Source: Bacteroidota bacterium | GTDB lineage: Bacteria; Bacteroidota; Bacteroidia; Palsa-965 | Length of the DNA stretch: 64,000 nt | Direction of reading: 5' to 3' | Assembly: GCA_006218065.1 (NCBI GenBank) | Contig: VBWE01000026.1 | Span: 48,210-112,209 of the forward strand | Part shown: positions 51,888 through 60,595 of the stretch, in pieces | How positions within the stretch are numbered: the first letter of the stretch is position 1 | Layout of the letters: the number at the start of each line of letters is the position of its first letter | Position numbers and translations under genes: made by a program | The notes under the pieces: model-generated | Told to the model about the DNA's origin: nothing | Database searches by the model: none | What the model saw: only the letters and a program-made list of their open reading frames with translations

Positions 51888-54800
51888 TCACTGTATCACC
51901 GGTTCCAGCACATGGATCGCGTCGCGCACGCTGCGGATATTTTCAAAAGTCAGTGTCAGCTTGTTATTCATCTCTTTCATTTTCGCCGCGCGGGGATTGG
52001 CCTGCATGAATTTCAGCACGCGTGAAAAAGCTTCGGACTGGTAATACGGCGATTGCTGGTTCGAAATAAAATAGCCGATCAGCTTGCCGTTTTTCAGGAT
52101 CATTTTTTCGATACCGATTTCCATGCCCAGCCAGCGCAGCCGCACGGCGTCGATCAGTTCCAGCGTTTGCTGCGGCACCGGCCCGAAACGGTCGCGGAGC
52201 ATTTCCTCGAATTTCGTGAGATCGTCTTCCGTATCGCTGTCGTCCAGCCGCCGGTAAAGCGCGAGTCGTTCCGTGATATTATCCACGTACTCGTCCGGCA
52301 GCAGGATTTCGAGGTCGGTGTCGATCTGCGTGTCCTTAATATATACGCCCGTATGCCGCGTATGTTTGTCGTCGCGGTTGACGTGCCGCTGTTTTTCTTC
52401 TTCCAGGAAAAGATCCTTGAATTCGGTTTCTTTCAGTTCCTGGATCGCTTCGTCCAGGATTTTCTGGTACATATCGAAACCGATGTCGGCGATAAAACCG
52501 CTCTGTTCGCCGCCGAGCAGGTTGCCCGCTCCACGGATATCGAGATCGCGCATGGCGATATTGAACCCGCTGCCGAGGTCGCTGAATTCTTCGATCGCGC
52601 GCAAACGTTTCTGCGCTTCGGACGTGAGCATGAACATGGGCGGAGTAACGAGATAACAAAACGCTTTTTTGTTGGAACGCCCCACCCTGCCGCGCATCTG
52701 GTGCAGGTCGCTCAGTCCGAAATTCTGCGCATCGTTGATGATGATCGTATTCGCATTGCTGATGTCGAGTCCCGATTCGATGATCGTGGTCGAAACCAGT
52801 ACGTCGGCTTCGCCCTCCACGAAACTCAGCATGGCCTCTTCCAGTTTATGGCCTTCCATCTGGCCGTGGCCCATGACCACGTGCACTTCGGGGCATAAAC
52901 GGGAAATCATGCCGGCGATTTCGGGCAAACCCTGCACCCGGTTATGCACGAAGAAAACCTGTCCGCCGCGCTGCACTTCCTGCATCACCGCGTCGCGGAT
53001 CAGTTCTTCGCTGAACGTGTGCAGTTCGGTTTGTACCGGGTAGCGGTTCGCCGGCGGCGTATTGATCACGCTCAGGTCGCGGGCGCTCATGAGTGAAAAC
53101 TGCAGCGTGCGCGGGATCGGCGTGGCCGTGAGCGTAAGCGTATCGACTTCGGTTTTCAGCGTTTTCAGTTTGTCTTTCACCGCCACGCCGAATTTCTGCT
53201 CTTCATCCACGATCAGCAGGCCGAGGTCTTTGAACTTCACTTCTTTTCCCACGATGCCGTGCGTACCGATCAGGATATCGATCTCGCCTTTGGTTAGTTT
53301 CTGCAGGATTTCCTTTTTCTCTTTGGCCGAACGAAAACGATTGATATAATCCACGCGCGCCGGGAAATCCTTCAGGCGGTCTTTGAATGTTTTGTAATGC
53401 TGCAGCGCAAGGATCGTCGTCGGAACCAGCACGGCTACCTGTTTGCTGTCGCACACGGCTTTGAACGCCGCGCGGATGGCCACTTCCGTTTTCCCGAAAC
53501 CGACGTCGCCGCACACCAGGCGATCCATCGGCGATTCCATTTCCATGTCGCGCTTCACATCCTGCGTCGCTTTCAACTGGTCGGGCGTGTCTTCGTAAAT
53601 GAACGACGCTTCCAGTTCGTGCTGCAGGTAATTGTCGGGGGCAAAACGGAATCCGTGCATGGCCTTGCGTTTCGCGTAAAGCTGGATGAGGTCGTACGCG
53701 ATTTCCTTGACCTTGCTTTTGGTTTTCTGCTTCAGGTTCTGCCAGGCATTCGAACCGAGCTTGTTGATCTTCGGCGGCTGTCCTTCTTTTCCCGCGTACT
53801 TGGAAATGCGGTGCAGCGAATGAATGCTGACGTATAAAATATCGTTGTCGCGGTAAAAAAGACGCACCGCTTCCTGCAATTTTCCGTTCACTTCGATTTT
53901 CTCGAGTCCGCCGAAACGCCCCACGCCGTGATCGATATGCGTTACAAAATCGCCGGGATTGAGTCCGCGCAATTCCTTCAGCGTCATCGCCTCTTTCTTG
54001 CGCTGGTTCCCGTCGCGCAGGCGGAAGCGGTGATAGCGTTCAAAAACCTGGTGATCGGTATAGCAGGCGATTTTCAGTTTGTGATCGATGAATCCTTCGT
54101 GGATGGAAAGCACCATCGGCGTGAATTCGAATTTCCGCCCGATGTCTTCAAAAATGCTGTACAGCCGTTCCACTTGTTTGGCCGAATCGGCGAAAATGAT
54201 GATGCGGTATCCTTTGGCGGCCTGTTCGGCGAAATGCTGCGTGAGCAGGTTGAAATTTTTCTGGAACGAAGGCTGCGGCGATGTTTCAAACGAAACCTGT
54301 TCCGCATCCGGCAGCATAAACCGGTTACCGAACTCGGCGATGGAATAGTCGAGCATTTCGCGCCGGAAATCTTCGCCGTTTATACAGACTTCGGAAGGCG
54401 GCAGGTGTTTCAGCGGACTTTGCGAAACTTCCGCATCCCAGGTTTTCTGCGCGCTTTCAAATTCGCGGCCGATCGTATCCTGCGTCTGTTCAATGTCCTT
54501 GATCCAGAGTACGGGCTTACTTTCGCCCGTGTTCAGCAGGTAACTGAAAAAAGATTCGCGGCTTTCCTGCAGCAGTTTTCCCTGTACGTTGGGAATGATG
54601 GTGAGTCTTTCCAGCGCTTTGACCGAAAGCTGCGTGAGCGGGTCGAAGGTGCGGATGGAATCCACTTCGTCGCCGAAAAATTCGATACGGTAGGGCAGCT
54701 CGTTGGCAAACGAAAACACATCCACGATACCGCCGCGCACGGAAAACTGCCCCGCTTCAATTACGTAGTCCACGCGCTCGAAGCCGTATTCCTGCAGCAG

Positions 54801-55298
54801 GTCGGTTATAAAATGAATGGATACTTTTTCGCTGCGGTGCAGGCGGAGCGTATTTTGTTCGAGCGCTTTCCGCGTAACCACTTTTTCGGCGAGCGCCAGC
54901 GGATACGTAACGATGATGCCGCCTTTTTCACGGCGCACGCGGTCGAGCACTTCGGCGCGGAGCAGTACGCTGGCGTTGTCGGTTTCTTCCACCTGGTACG
55001 CTTTGCGGTACGAAGAAGGAAAATACAGCACGGGAATATCGTAGTCGATTTCACCCTGCTCGTTTTTCCGGCCGAGTATGCTTTCGATATCGTTGAGAAA
55101 ATAAGCGGCTTCTTCTTTGTCGGAAAGGATGACGAGGTGAAGTAATCCGGCTTCCGCGGCCGCAGCGGCAATAAAACTCCCGGCCGATCCGCTCAGTCCC
55201 CGCAATTGCAATCGGGCTTTGCCCTGCTGCAGGCGACCGGTTATCAGCTGTGTTGTTTCGTCCCGAAGGTACGTCCCTCTTAATTCGTCCAGGTTCAT
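51888..55298 (-). CDS. mfd: Transcription-repair coupling factor Mfd
   Basis: 1136 residues from ATG at 55298 (MNLDELRG). UvrB-homology modules lie at the N-terminus, an RNA-polymerase-interaction/CarD-like domain (LNPGDFVTHIDHGVGRFGGLEKI, ~460-520), then the RecG-type translocase with GDVGFGKTEVAIRAAFKA (Walker A) and LLIVDEEQKFGV (motif II). TRG and TRCF C-terminal domains follow. It displaces stalled RNA polymerase at lesions and recruits UvrA. Promoter box at 55308-55315 is 9 nt upstream of the ATG, implying a nearly leaderless message. Confidence 0.97.
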   Translation of the reverse strand: MNLDELRGTYLRDETTQLITGRLQQGKARLQLRGLSGSAGSFIAAAAAEAGLLHLVILSDKEEAAYFLNDIESILGRKNEQGEIDYDIPVLYFPSSYRKAYQVEETDNASVLLRAEVLDRVRREKGGIIVTYPLALAEKVVTRKALEQNTLRLHRSEKVSIHFITDLLQEYGFERVDYVIEAGQFSVRGGIVDVFSFANELPYRIEFFGDEVDSIRTFDPLTQLSVKALERLTIIPNVQGKLLQESRESFFSYLLNTGESKPVLWIKDIEQTQDTIGREFESAQKTWDAEVSQSPLKHLPPSEVCINGEDFRREMLDYSIAEFGNRFMLPDAEQVSFETSPQPSFQKNFNLLTQHFAEQAAKGYRIIIFADSAKQVERLYSIFEDIGRKFEFTPMVLSIHEGFIDHKLKIACYTDHQVFERYHRFRLRDGNQRKKEAMTLKELRGLNPGDFVTHIDHGVGRFGGLEKIEVNGKLQEAVRLFYRDNDILYVSIHSLHRISKYAGKEGQPPKINKLGSNAWQNLKQKTKSKVKEIAYDLIQLYAKRKAMHGFRFAPDNYLQHELEASFIYEDTPDQLKATQDVKRDMEMESPMDRLVCGDVGFGKTEVAIRAAFKAVCDSKQVAVLVPTTILALQHYKTFKDRLKDFPARVDYINRFRSAKEKKEILQKLTKGEIDILIGTHGIVGKEVKFKDLGLLIVDEEQKFGVAVKDKLKTLKTEVDTLTLTATPIPRTLQFSLMSARDLSVINTPPANRYPVQTELHTFSEELIRDAVMQEVQRGGQVFFVHNRVQGLPEIAGMISRLCPEVHVVMGHGQMEGHKLEEAMLSFVEGEADVLVSTTIIESGLDISNANTIIINDAQNFGLSDLHQMRGRVGRSNKKAFCYLVTPPMFMLTSEAQKRLRAIEEFSDLGSGFNIAMRDLDIRGAGNLLGGEQSGFIADIGFDMYQKILDEAIQELKETEFKDLFLEEEKQRHVNRDDKHTRHTGVYIKDTQIDTDLEILLPDEYVDNITERLALYRRLDDSDTEDDLTKFEEMLRDRFGPVPQQTLELIDAVRLRWLGMEIGIEKMILKNGKLIGYFISNQQSPYYQSEAFSRVLKFMQANPRAAKMKEMNNKLTLTFENIRSVRDAIHVLEPVIQ

Positions 55299-55307
55299 CG
55301 GGCAGGG

Positions 55308-55315
55308 CAAATGTA
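55308..55315 (-). promoter_or_regulatory. TAnnTTTG -7 promoter box for mfd
   Basis: TACATTTG on the minus strand, 9 nt before the ATG at 55298. Confidence 0.6.
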
Positions 55316-55329
55316 CGGAGAGTTTCAGG

Positions 55330-55464
55330 TTTAACGTTCAAAGTTTAAGGTTCCATGGTTGACGTTTGAAGACAAAGCTGGACTATATTTGAAATGAAGG
55401 CGTCACCTGAACGCATTTCCAACTTCAGGATCGAAACCTGGAACCTTAAACTTTGAACGTTAAA
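55330..55464. repeat. 135-bp element with 26-nt perfect terminal inverted repeats
   Basis: Arms 55330-55355 and 55439-55464 are exact complements over 26 nt (core TTTAACGTTCAAAGTTTAAG). The 83-nt interior has no coding content. It ends 4 nt before the SRAP-like 5' remnant upstream of the KilA-N gene, and starts 14 nt upstream of the mfd promoter. Confidence 0.8.
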
Positions 55465-55468
55465 TGCT

Positions 55469-55505
55469 GTGTGCTATAACATCTGCGACAAAACAAATCC
55501 TTTGT
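55469..55505 (+). pseudogene. Duplicated 5' end of a SRAP gene upstream of KilA-N
   Basis: The reading frame here encodes MCYNICDKTNP (GTG first codon), closely matching MCYNISAETNP at the start of the intact SRAP gene at 56443. At the DNA level the 12-codon stretches share most bases. After this similarity ceases. It stays in frame with the KilA-N gene, so an N-terminally extended product is possible. Confidence 0.55.
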
Positions 55506-55579
55506 ATTCAAAAATTGTCCGATGCGAACTACGAAAAGAGCAAAACAAGATTTTGTATTTAACTCAAAAACCGTATAAA

Positions 55580-56401
55580 ATGGCAAAGAAAAAAACAATA
55601 CAGGTAAAAGAGACGGAAATAACAATTATACAGCACAATGATACCGACTATATTTCACTCACAGATATGGTCAGACATTTTGAAGACGGGCTAGTACTGA
55701 TAGAAAAATGGCTCAGAAACAAGAATACCATTGAATTTATCGGGATATGGGAGCAGATAAACAACCCGCTTTTTAATTCCCCCGAATTCGGGGGAATTAA
55801 AAATGAAGCCGGATTAAACCGGTTTACTTTATCTGTAAAAAAGTGGATTGAAAAAACCCATGCTATCGGGTTAATTGCAAAAACAGGGAGATATGGCAGT
55901 GGAACTTTTGCCCACAAAGACATTGCCTTTGAATTCGGAAGCTGGCTGAGCCCGGAATTCAAGTTATATCTCATCAAAGAGTTTCAGCGTTTAAAAGATG
56001 ACGAAAACGATCGTTTAAAACTGGAATGGAGTTTCCAGCGTACGCTGGCCAAAGTAAATTACCGTATTCATACCGATGCCATAAAGGAAAAACTTATTCC
56101 TCCCAGTCTTTCCAAAAACCAGATAAATTACCTCTATGCCAATGAAGCCGATCTGCTCAACGTAGCTTTGTTCGGAAAAACGGCAGCCGAATGGCGAACG
56201 GAAAACCCGGGGCCGGATGGCAATATCCGCGATCATGCTACTATTGAGCAACTGGTTGTGCTCTCGAACCTGGAAAGCATAAATGCCATGCTTATCCACC
56301 AGGATATGTCACAGGCAAAGCGATTGAAACAACTCAACGAAATGGCGATAACACAAATGAAATCATTGCTTGCCAATAACCATTTGAAAAAACTGAAATA
56401 A
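55580..56401 (+). CDS. KilA-N domain DNA-binding protein (phage antirepressor-like)
   Basis: 273 residues from ATG at 55580. The KilA-N domain spans roughly residues 1-110: IIQHNDTDYISLTDMVRHFE, WLRNKNTIEFIGIWEQINNP, KWIEKTHAIGLIAKTGRYG and AHKDIAFEFGSWLSPEFKLYLIKEFQRLK. The C-terminal half (ANEADLLNVALFGKTAAEW, LVVLSNLESINAMLI) is the usual partner domain of chromosomal Bacteroidota KilA-N proteins. No phage genes surround it. Codon use is clearly AT-richer than in neighbours. It lies between a duplicated SRAP 5' end and the intact SRAP gene, suggesting insertion. A 34-nt perfect palindrome (55770-55803) lies inside the coding sequence. A DNA-binding regulator or mobile-element remnant. Confidence 0.88.
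   Translation: MAKKKTIQVKETEITIIQHNDTDYISLTDMVRHFEDGLVLIEKWLRNKNTIEFIGIWEQINNPLFNSPEFGGIKNEAGLNRFTLSVKKWIEKTHAIGLIAKTGRYGSGTFAHKDIAFEFGSWLSPEFKLYLIKEFQRLKDDENDRLKLEWSFQRTLAKVNYRIHTDAIKEKLIPPSLSKNQINYLYANEADLLNVALFGKTAAEWRTENPGPDGNIRDHATIEQLVVLSNLESINAMLIHQDMSQAKRLKQLNEMAITQMKSLLANNHLKKLK
55770..55803. repeat. 34-nt perfect palindrome inside the KilA-N gene
   Basis: Symmetric about 55786/55787 with centre CCCCCGAATTCGGGGG flanked by AATT and runs of five T and five A. It encodes FNSPEFGGIKN, a stretch conserved in the family. Confidence 0.9.
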
Positions 56402-56442
56402 CTTCACAAGCAAACGAAAAAATATTTGACCTTTAAGTATTA

Positions 56443-57162
56443 ATGTGCTACAACATCTCCGCAGAAACCAACCCGTATGCGCTCGAAGAACTGCTCGAAG
56501 CGAAGTACGAGGATTACAGCGACTGGGACCCTTTTCACGCCATTTCAGGATTTGCACATCCGCGCCTGCCGGTGCTTACGAGCGAAGATCCGGCGAAAAT
56601 CCGGCGAATGACCTGGGGACTGATCCCGCACTGGGCCGAAAATCACGCAAAAGCAGCGGAACTGAAAAACCAGACACTGAACGCCAAAAGCGAAACGATC
56701 TTTGAAAAACCTTCTTTCCGTTATCCCATCCTGCGCCGCCGCTGTCTTGTTCCGGTTACCGGATTTTACGAATGGCAATCGGTGAACGGGAAAAAATTCC
56801 CGTATTTCATCTACTCCAAAAACAAAAAACCGTTTGTCCTCGCCGGCATTTACGACAACTGGGTGGATACCGATACCGGCGAAATCCTACAGGGGTTTTC
56901 CATCCTCACCACCGAAGCCAACCCGATGATGGCGCGGATCCACAATTCCAAGCAACGCATGCCGCTGATCCTTCCGCACGAAAAACAAAAAGCATGGATT
57001 TCCGCCAACGCCGGCCGCCTGGAACTCGAATCGCTGATGCAGGTTTTTGATGAAACGGAAATGGATTCGCACACGGTTTCCAAACTCGTTACCCAGCACG
57101 CGAATGTGCCGGAAGCCAAGGACCCGTTCGATTACCCGGAGTTGGGGTTGATGTTGTTTTAG
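56443..57162 (+). CDS. SRAP-domain protein (HMCES/YedK), abasic-site DNA-protein crosslinker
   Basis: 239 residues. The catalytic Cys2 follows the initiator Met (MCYNIS). The other SRAP active-site residues are visible: Asn80 (LNAKSETI), Glu110 (GFYEW) and His167 (ARIHNSKQRMP). The enzyme covalently traps abasic sites in single-stranded DNA, protecting them from breakage. Length is normal. It begins 41 nt after the KilA-N stop; upstream of KilA-N is a second copy of its first codons. Confidence 0.93.
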   Translation: MCYNISAETNPYALEELLEAKYEDYSDWDPFHAISGFAHPRLPVLTSEDPAKIRRMTWGLIPHWAENHAKAAELKNQTLNAKSETIFEKPSFRYPILRRRCLVPVTGFYEWQSVNGKKFPYFIYSKNKKPFVLAGIYDNWVDTDTGEILQGFSILTTEANPMMARIHNSKQRMPLILPHEKQKAWISANAGRLELESLMQVFDETEMDSHTVSKLVTQHANVPEAKDPFDYPELGLMLF

Positions 57163-57192
57163 AGCCTGTTAGGAATTCGCTGCAATAAAAAT

Positions 57193-59649
57193 CTACGATC
57201 TTATCGTGGCGCCCAGCTTTTCCGTGTAAGCTTTCGTTAAACGCTCCATCACTTTTTCAATCTGCTTATCCGTGAGCGTGGCCTGTTCGTCCTGCAGGAT
57301 GAAACTTACGGCGTATGATTTTTTATCGTTCCCGATTTTGTCACCTTCGTAAACATCGAACAGGTTGACTTCGCGAAGCAATTGTTTTTCAGTTTGATAA
57401 GCGAGGTCTTCCACGGTTTTATATTCTACCGCACAATCAAGCACAAGCGCGAGGTCGCGGCGGACAGACGGGAATTTCGATACTTCCCTGTAGCTGATTC
57501 CTTTCATGCCGGCGATGGACTGCAGGATATTTTCCCAATGAAAATCGGCCCACCAGGCGTCACCGGCGATATCCGTTTTCTTCAGCAGCGCTTTCGCAAC
57601 ACGCCCGAAACGCACGATCTCGCGCTTGCCCTGGCTCATGAGCATGCCTTCGCTGATCAGTTCATCCGAAATTTTTTCCTGCTTCAGGTTTCCGAAACCG
57701 AGCCGGTCGAGTACCAGCTGCACGAAATTTTTCAGTTCGTAAAATCCTGCAGGTTTATTATCCGCGCTCCAGCTTTCCGGTTCGCTGCGGCCGCAGATAA
57801 AAAGGGAAAGCCGGTACTGTTCATCGAATTCCCCGTTTTCCTTTTTAGCGTACACTTTTCCGAATTCGAAAAGACGGAGATCGGCCTGTTTCCGGTTTTG
57901 ATTATACGCGACGGTTTCCAGTCCGCCGAAAAGCAGCGTGCGGCGCAGGATGCCGAGATCGGAACTCAGCGGGTTGAGCATGGCTACGTTTCCTTCAGGA
58001 GCAAACATGGGCAGGCCTTCGGTGTACGAAGCTTTGGTCAGCGAGTTATTCCATATCTCGAAAAATCCGTTTGCCGCCAGCAGGTCCGCCGCCACATCCT
58101 GCACGCGTTCGGGATCCGGTTTGGGCATGAACGACAGCGAACCGTGCACGCGCTGCGGCGTTTCGATATTGTTGTAGCCATAAATGCGCAGCACTTCTTC
58201 CACCACATCGGCCTCGCGTTTCACATCCACTTTGAACGGGGGAACGGAAAGCAGCAAAGCGTCGCCGCCTTCGGATGAAACCTGTATGCCGAGCGAAAGA
58301 ATGATTTTTTTCACCACGTTACGATCGATGGTTTTACCGATCAGTCTTTCCGAATTGTGAAATGAAAATGCGATTTCCGCCGGCGCAATTTCCGCCGGAT
58401 AAATATCAGCCGGCGCTGCAACGGCTTCCCCGCCTGACGTTTCACGGAGCAGGTATGCTGCACGCTGCAAAGCGAAGATCACCATATTCACATCCGTTCC
58501 GCGTTCGAAACGAAAAGAAGAATCCGTTTTCAGTTGCAGGTTCTTTGATGTTTTACGGACATGCACCGGTTCGAAACAGGCGCTTTCGAGGAAAACGGAT
58601 GTCGTGGTTTCAGTTACGCCCGAATGCAGTCCGCCGAAAACACCGGCAATGCACATCGGTTTTTCCGCGTCGCAGATCATTAAATCGTTTGCACCGAGCG
58701 TACGTTCAATCCCGTCGAGCGTAACGAATTTGGTTCCTTCGGGCAGTTTTTTCACCACGACTTTTCCGCCCGCGATTTTCGCAGCGTCAAAAGCGTGAAG
58801 CGGCTGACCGAGTTCATGCAGGACGTAATTGGTAACGTCCACCACGTTGTTGATCGGGCGCACGCCGATTGCAGCGAGTTTCTGCTGCAGCCATTCCGGC
58901 GAAGGTTTTACTTCGATTCCGCCGATGAGCACACCCGCGTAACGCAGGCAGGCTTCGGGATTTTCGAGTTCCACGGTAAGCGGACTTTGCGGAAGATCTT
59001 CTTCGAAAGCGGATGCGGGAGGCAATTTTGCGGGCTGGAATTCAGCGAGCGGATCGGTTTGCAGGGCGTTGGAAAAACGGACGGCCGCCAGGTCGCGGGC
59101 CGCGCCGTAATGTGAAGCGGCGTCGGCACGGTTGGGCGTCAGGCCGATTTCCAGGACGGAGTCGTTTTTCACGGAGAAATAGTCCGCCGCCGTCATGCCC
59201 ACTTTCGCGTTTGCATCCAGCACCATGATGCCGGCATGCGATTCACCGAGGCCGATCTCGTCTTCGGCGCAGATCATGCCTTCGGAAAGCTCGCCGCGTA
59301 TTTTGGATTTTTTTATTTCGAACGGCTCGCCGGTAACCGGGTGAACCGTTGTTCCGACAGTGGCTACAACTACTTTCTGCCCGGCGGCAACGTTCGGCGC
59401 TCCGCACACGATGCTCAGCAGGTTTTCTCCGCCCACGTCCACTTTGGCCAGCGAAAGTTTATCGGCATTCGGGTGCTTGCTGCATTCCTTTACTTCACCG
59501 ATCACAAGACCGCGCAGCCCGCCGCGGATGGTTTCCACCGTTTCGACGCTTTCCACTTCGAGTCCGCAGTTGGTGAGCAATGCCGCCGTTTCCCCGGGAT
59601 CAGTTTCCGTTCCGAGGTATTCGTTGAGCCAGTTCCAGGAGATTTTCAT
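57193..59649 (-). CDS. pheT: Phenylalanyl-tRNA synthetase beta subunit
   Basis: 818 residues. N-terminal tRNA-binding OB fold (GLVIGEVKECSKHPNADKLSLAKVDVG), B3/B4 editing region, B5 domain (ETPQRVHGSLSF precedes the core), catalytic-like core and C-terminal FDX-ACB anticodon-binding domain (VSKFPSVRRDLALVLD, KSYAVSFILQDEQATLTDKQI). It charges tRNA-Phe with the alpha subunit, which is not in the window. Promoter box TAACTTTG at 59675-59682. Confidence 0.96.
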   Translation of the reverse strand: MKISWNWLNEYLGTETDPGETAALLTNCGLEVESVETVETIRGGLRGLVIGEVKECSKHPNADKLSLAKVDVGGENLLSIVCGAPNVAAGQKVVVATVGTTVHPVTGEPFEIKKSKIRGELSEGMICAEDEIGLGESHAGIMVLDANAKVGMTAADYFSVKNDSVLEIGLTPNRADAASHYGAARDLAAVRFSNALQTDPLAEFQPAKLPPASAFEEDLPQSPLTVELENPEACLRYAGVLIGGIEVKPSPEWLQQKLAAIGVRPINNVVDVTNYVLHELGQPLHAFDAAKIAGGKVVVKKLPEGTKFVTLDGIERTLGANDLMICDAEKPMCIAGVFGGLHSGVTETTTSVFLESACFEPVHVRKTSKNLQLKTDSSFRFERGTDVNMVIFALQRAAYLLRETSGGEAVAAPADIYPAEIAPAEIAFSFHNSERLIGKTIDRNVVKKIILSLGIQVSSEGGDALLLSVPPFKVDVKREADVVEEVLRIYGYNNIETPQRVHGSLSFMPKPDPERVQDVAADLLAANGFFEIWNNSLTKASYTEGLPMFAPEGNVAMLNPLSSDLGILRRTLLFGGLETVAYNQNRKQADLRLFEFGKVYAKKENGEFDEQYRLSLFICGRSEPESWSADNKPAGFYELKNFVQLVLDRLGFGNLKQEKISDELISEGMLMSQGKREIVRFGRVAKALLKKTDIAGDAWWADFHWENILQSIAGMKGISYREVSKFPSVRRDLALVLDCAVEYKTVEDLAYQTEKQLLREVNLFDVYEGDKIGNDKKSYAVSFILQDEQATLTDKQIEKVMERLTKAYTEKLGATIRS

Positions 59650-59674
59650 TGTTTCTGCTTATGCTTAAGGGAAG

Positions 59675-59682
59675 CAAAGTTA
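59675..59682 (-). promoter_or_regulatory. TAnnTTTG -7 promoter box for pheT
   Basis: TAACTTTG on the minus strand, 25 nt before the ATG at 59649. Confidence 0.6.
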
Positions 59683-59741
59683 ATCAATAGCCTCGTTTTA
59701 AAATCAGGTTCGCGGAAAGGTCTCATATAAATGATGACTCA

Positions 59742-59848
59742 ATTTGAAAATGAACCGATTTGAAAATGACCATCACCAACGGAATTGATTTAAAAATGAT
59801 TTATCGCGTGGCCATCTTCTCCATTTTCAAATTGGTTCATTTTCAAAT
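59742..59848. repeat. 27-nt inverted repeat, TTTGAAAATG type
   Basis: Arms 59742-59768 and 59822-59848 match at 26 of 27 positions. Each arm is itself a double copy of ATTTGAAAATG. Related to 18384-18468. It lies between the divergent pheT and queE promoters. Confidence 0.8.
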
Positions 59849-59883
59849 CAGCATACATAGAGCGATTCCGAAAGGCTATTGCT

Positions 59884-59891
59884 TACCTTTG
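59884..59891 (+). promoter_or_regulatory. TAnnTTTG -7 promoter box for queE
   Basis: TACCTTTG, 5 nt before the GTG at 59897. Confidence 0.6.
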
Positions 59892-59896
59892 CCAAA

Positions 59897-60562
59897 GTGA
59901 AATACACCGGGAACGTAACGCCTTCATCACTCAGCGACGAGCAGCAGGAACTGCTGAACCGCGGTCTGCTCCTGCCCCTGATGGAGGAATTTTACACCAT
60001 CCAGGGCGAAGGATATCACAGCGGCAAAGCGGCCTATTTTATCCGGCTCGGCGGCTGCGATGTGGGTTGCCACTGGTGCGACGTAAAAGAGAGCTGGGAT
60101 GCCGACCTGCACCCGCTTACGCCTGCTGATGAAATCGTTAAAAATGCGCTGAAATACCCGGCCAAAGCGGTCGTGATCACCGGGGGGGAACCTTCGGCCT
60201 ATAATTTGCATTACCTCACGGAAGAGTTGAAAAAACAGGGCGTGCAGACTTTCGTCGAAACTTCGGGCGCATATCCGCTGACGGGAAACTGGGACTGGAT
60301 CTGTCTTTCGCCGAAAAAAACAAGCCTGCCCGATCCCGCCAACTATGCCCGCGCGCACGAACTGAAAATGATCGTTTACAACAAATCCGATTTCGAATGG
60401 GCGGAACAGGAAGCGGCGAAGGTGGGTAAAAACTGTCTTTTGTTTCTTCAGCCCGAATGGAGCCGCTCGAAAGAAATGATGCCGCTCATCACCGGTTACA
60501 TCATGCAGCACCCGCAATGGAACGTGTCGCTGCAAACGCATAAGTATATGAACATTCCATAG
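59897..60562 (+). CDS. queE: 7-carboxy-7-deazaguanine synthase QueE
   Basis: 221 residues from GTG at 59897. The radical-SAM cluster motif is GGCDVGCHWCDVKESWD, the C-x3-C-x2-C form, and MEEFYTIQGEG is the substrate-proximal signature; VVITGGEPSAYNL binds SAM. It makes the deazaguanine core of queuosine. The start is not certain: ATG at 59981 would cut the conserved MEEFYTIQGEG only at its first residue. A promoter box ending 5 nt before the GTG argues for the longer form. It precedes the PorE-like gene by 33 nt. Confidence 0.9.
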   Translation: MKYTGNVTPSSLSDEQQELLNRGLLLPLMEEFYTIQGEGYHSGKAAYFIRLGGCDVGCHWCDVKESWDADLHPLTPADEIVKNALKYPAKAVVITGGEPSAYNLHYLTEELKKQGVQTFVETSGAYPLTGNWDWICLSPKKTSLPDPANYARAHELKMIVYNKSDFEWAEQEAAKVGKNCLLFLQPEWSRSKEMMPLITGYIMQHPQWNVSLQTHKYMNIP

Positions 60563-60595
60563 TAACTTTTACCCGCTAAACGCATTATACTGTCT

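Noticed and set aside
53928-55145. 405-codon open frame antisense to mfd
   Set aside because: Shadow of the highly conserved mfd frame; no motifs.
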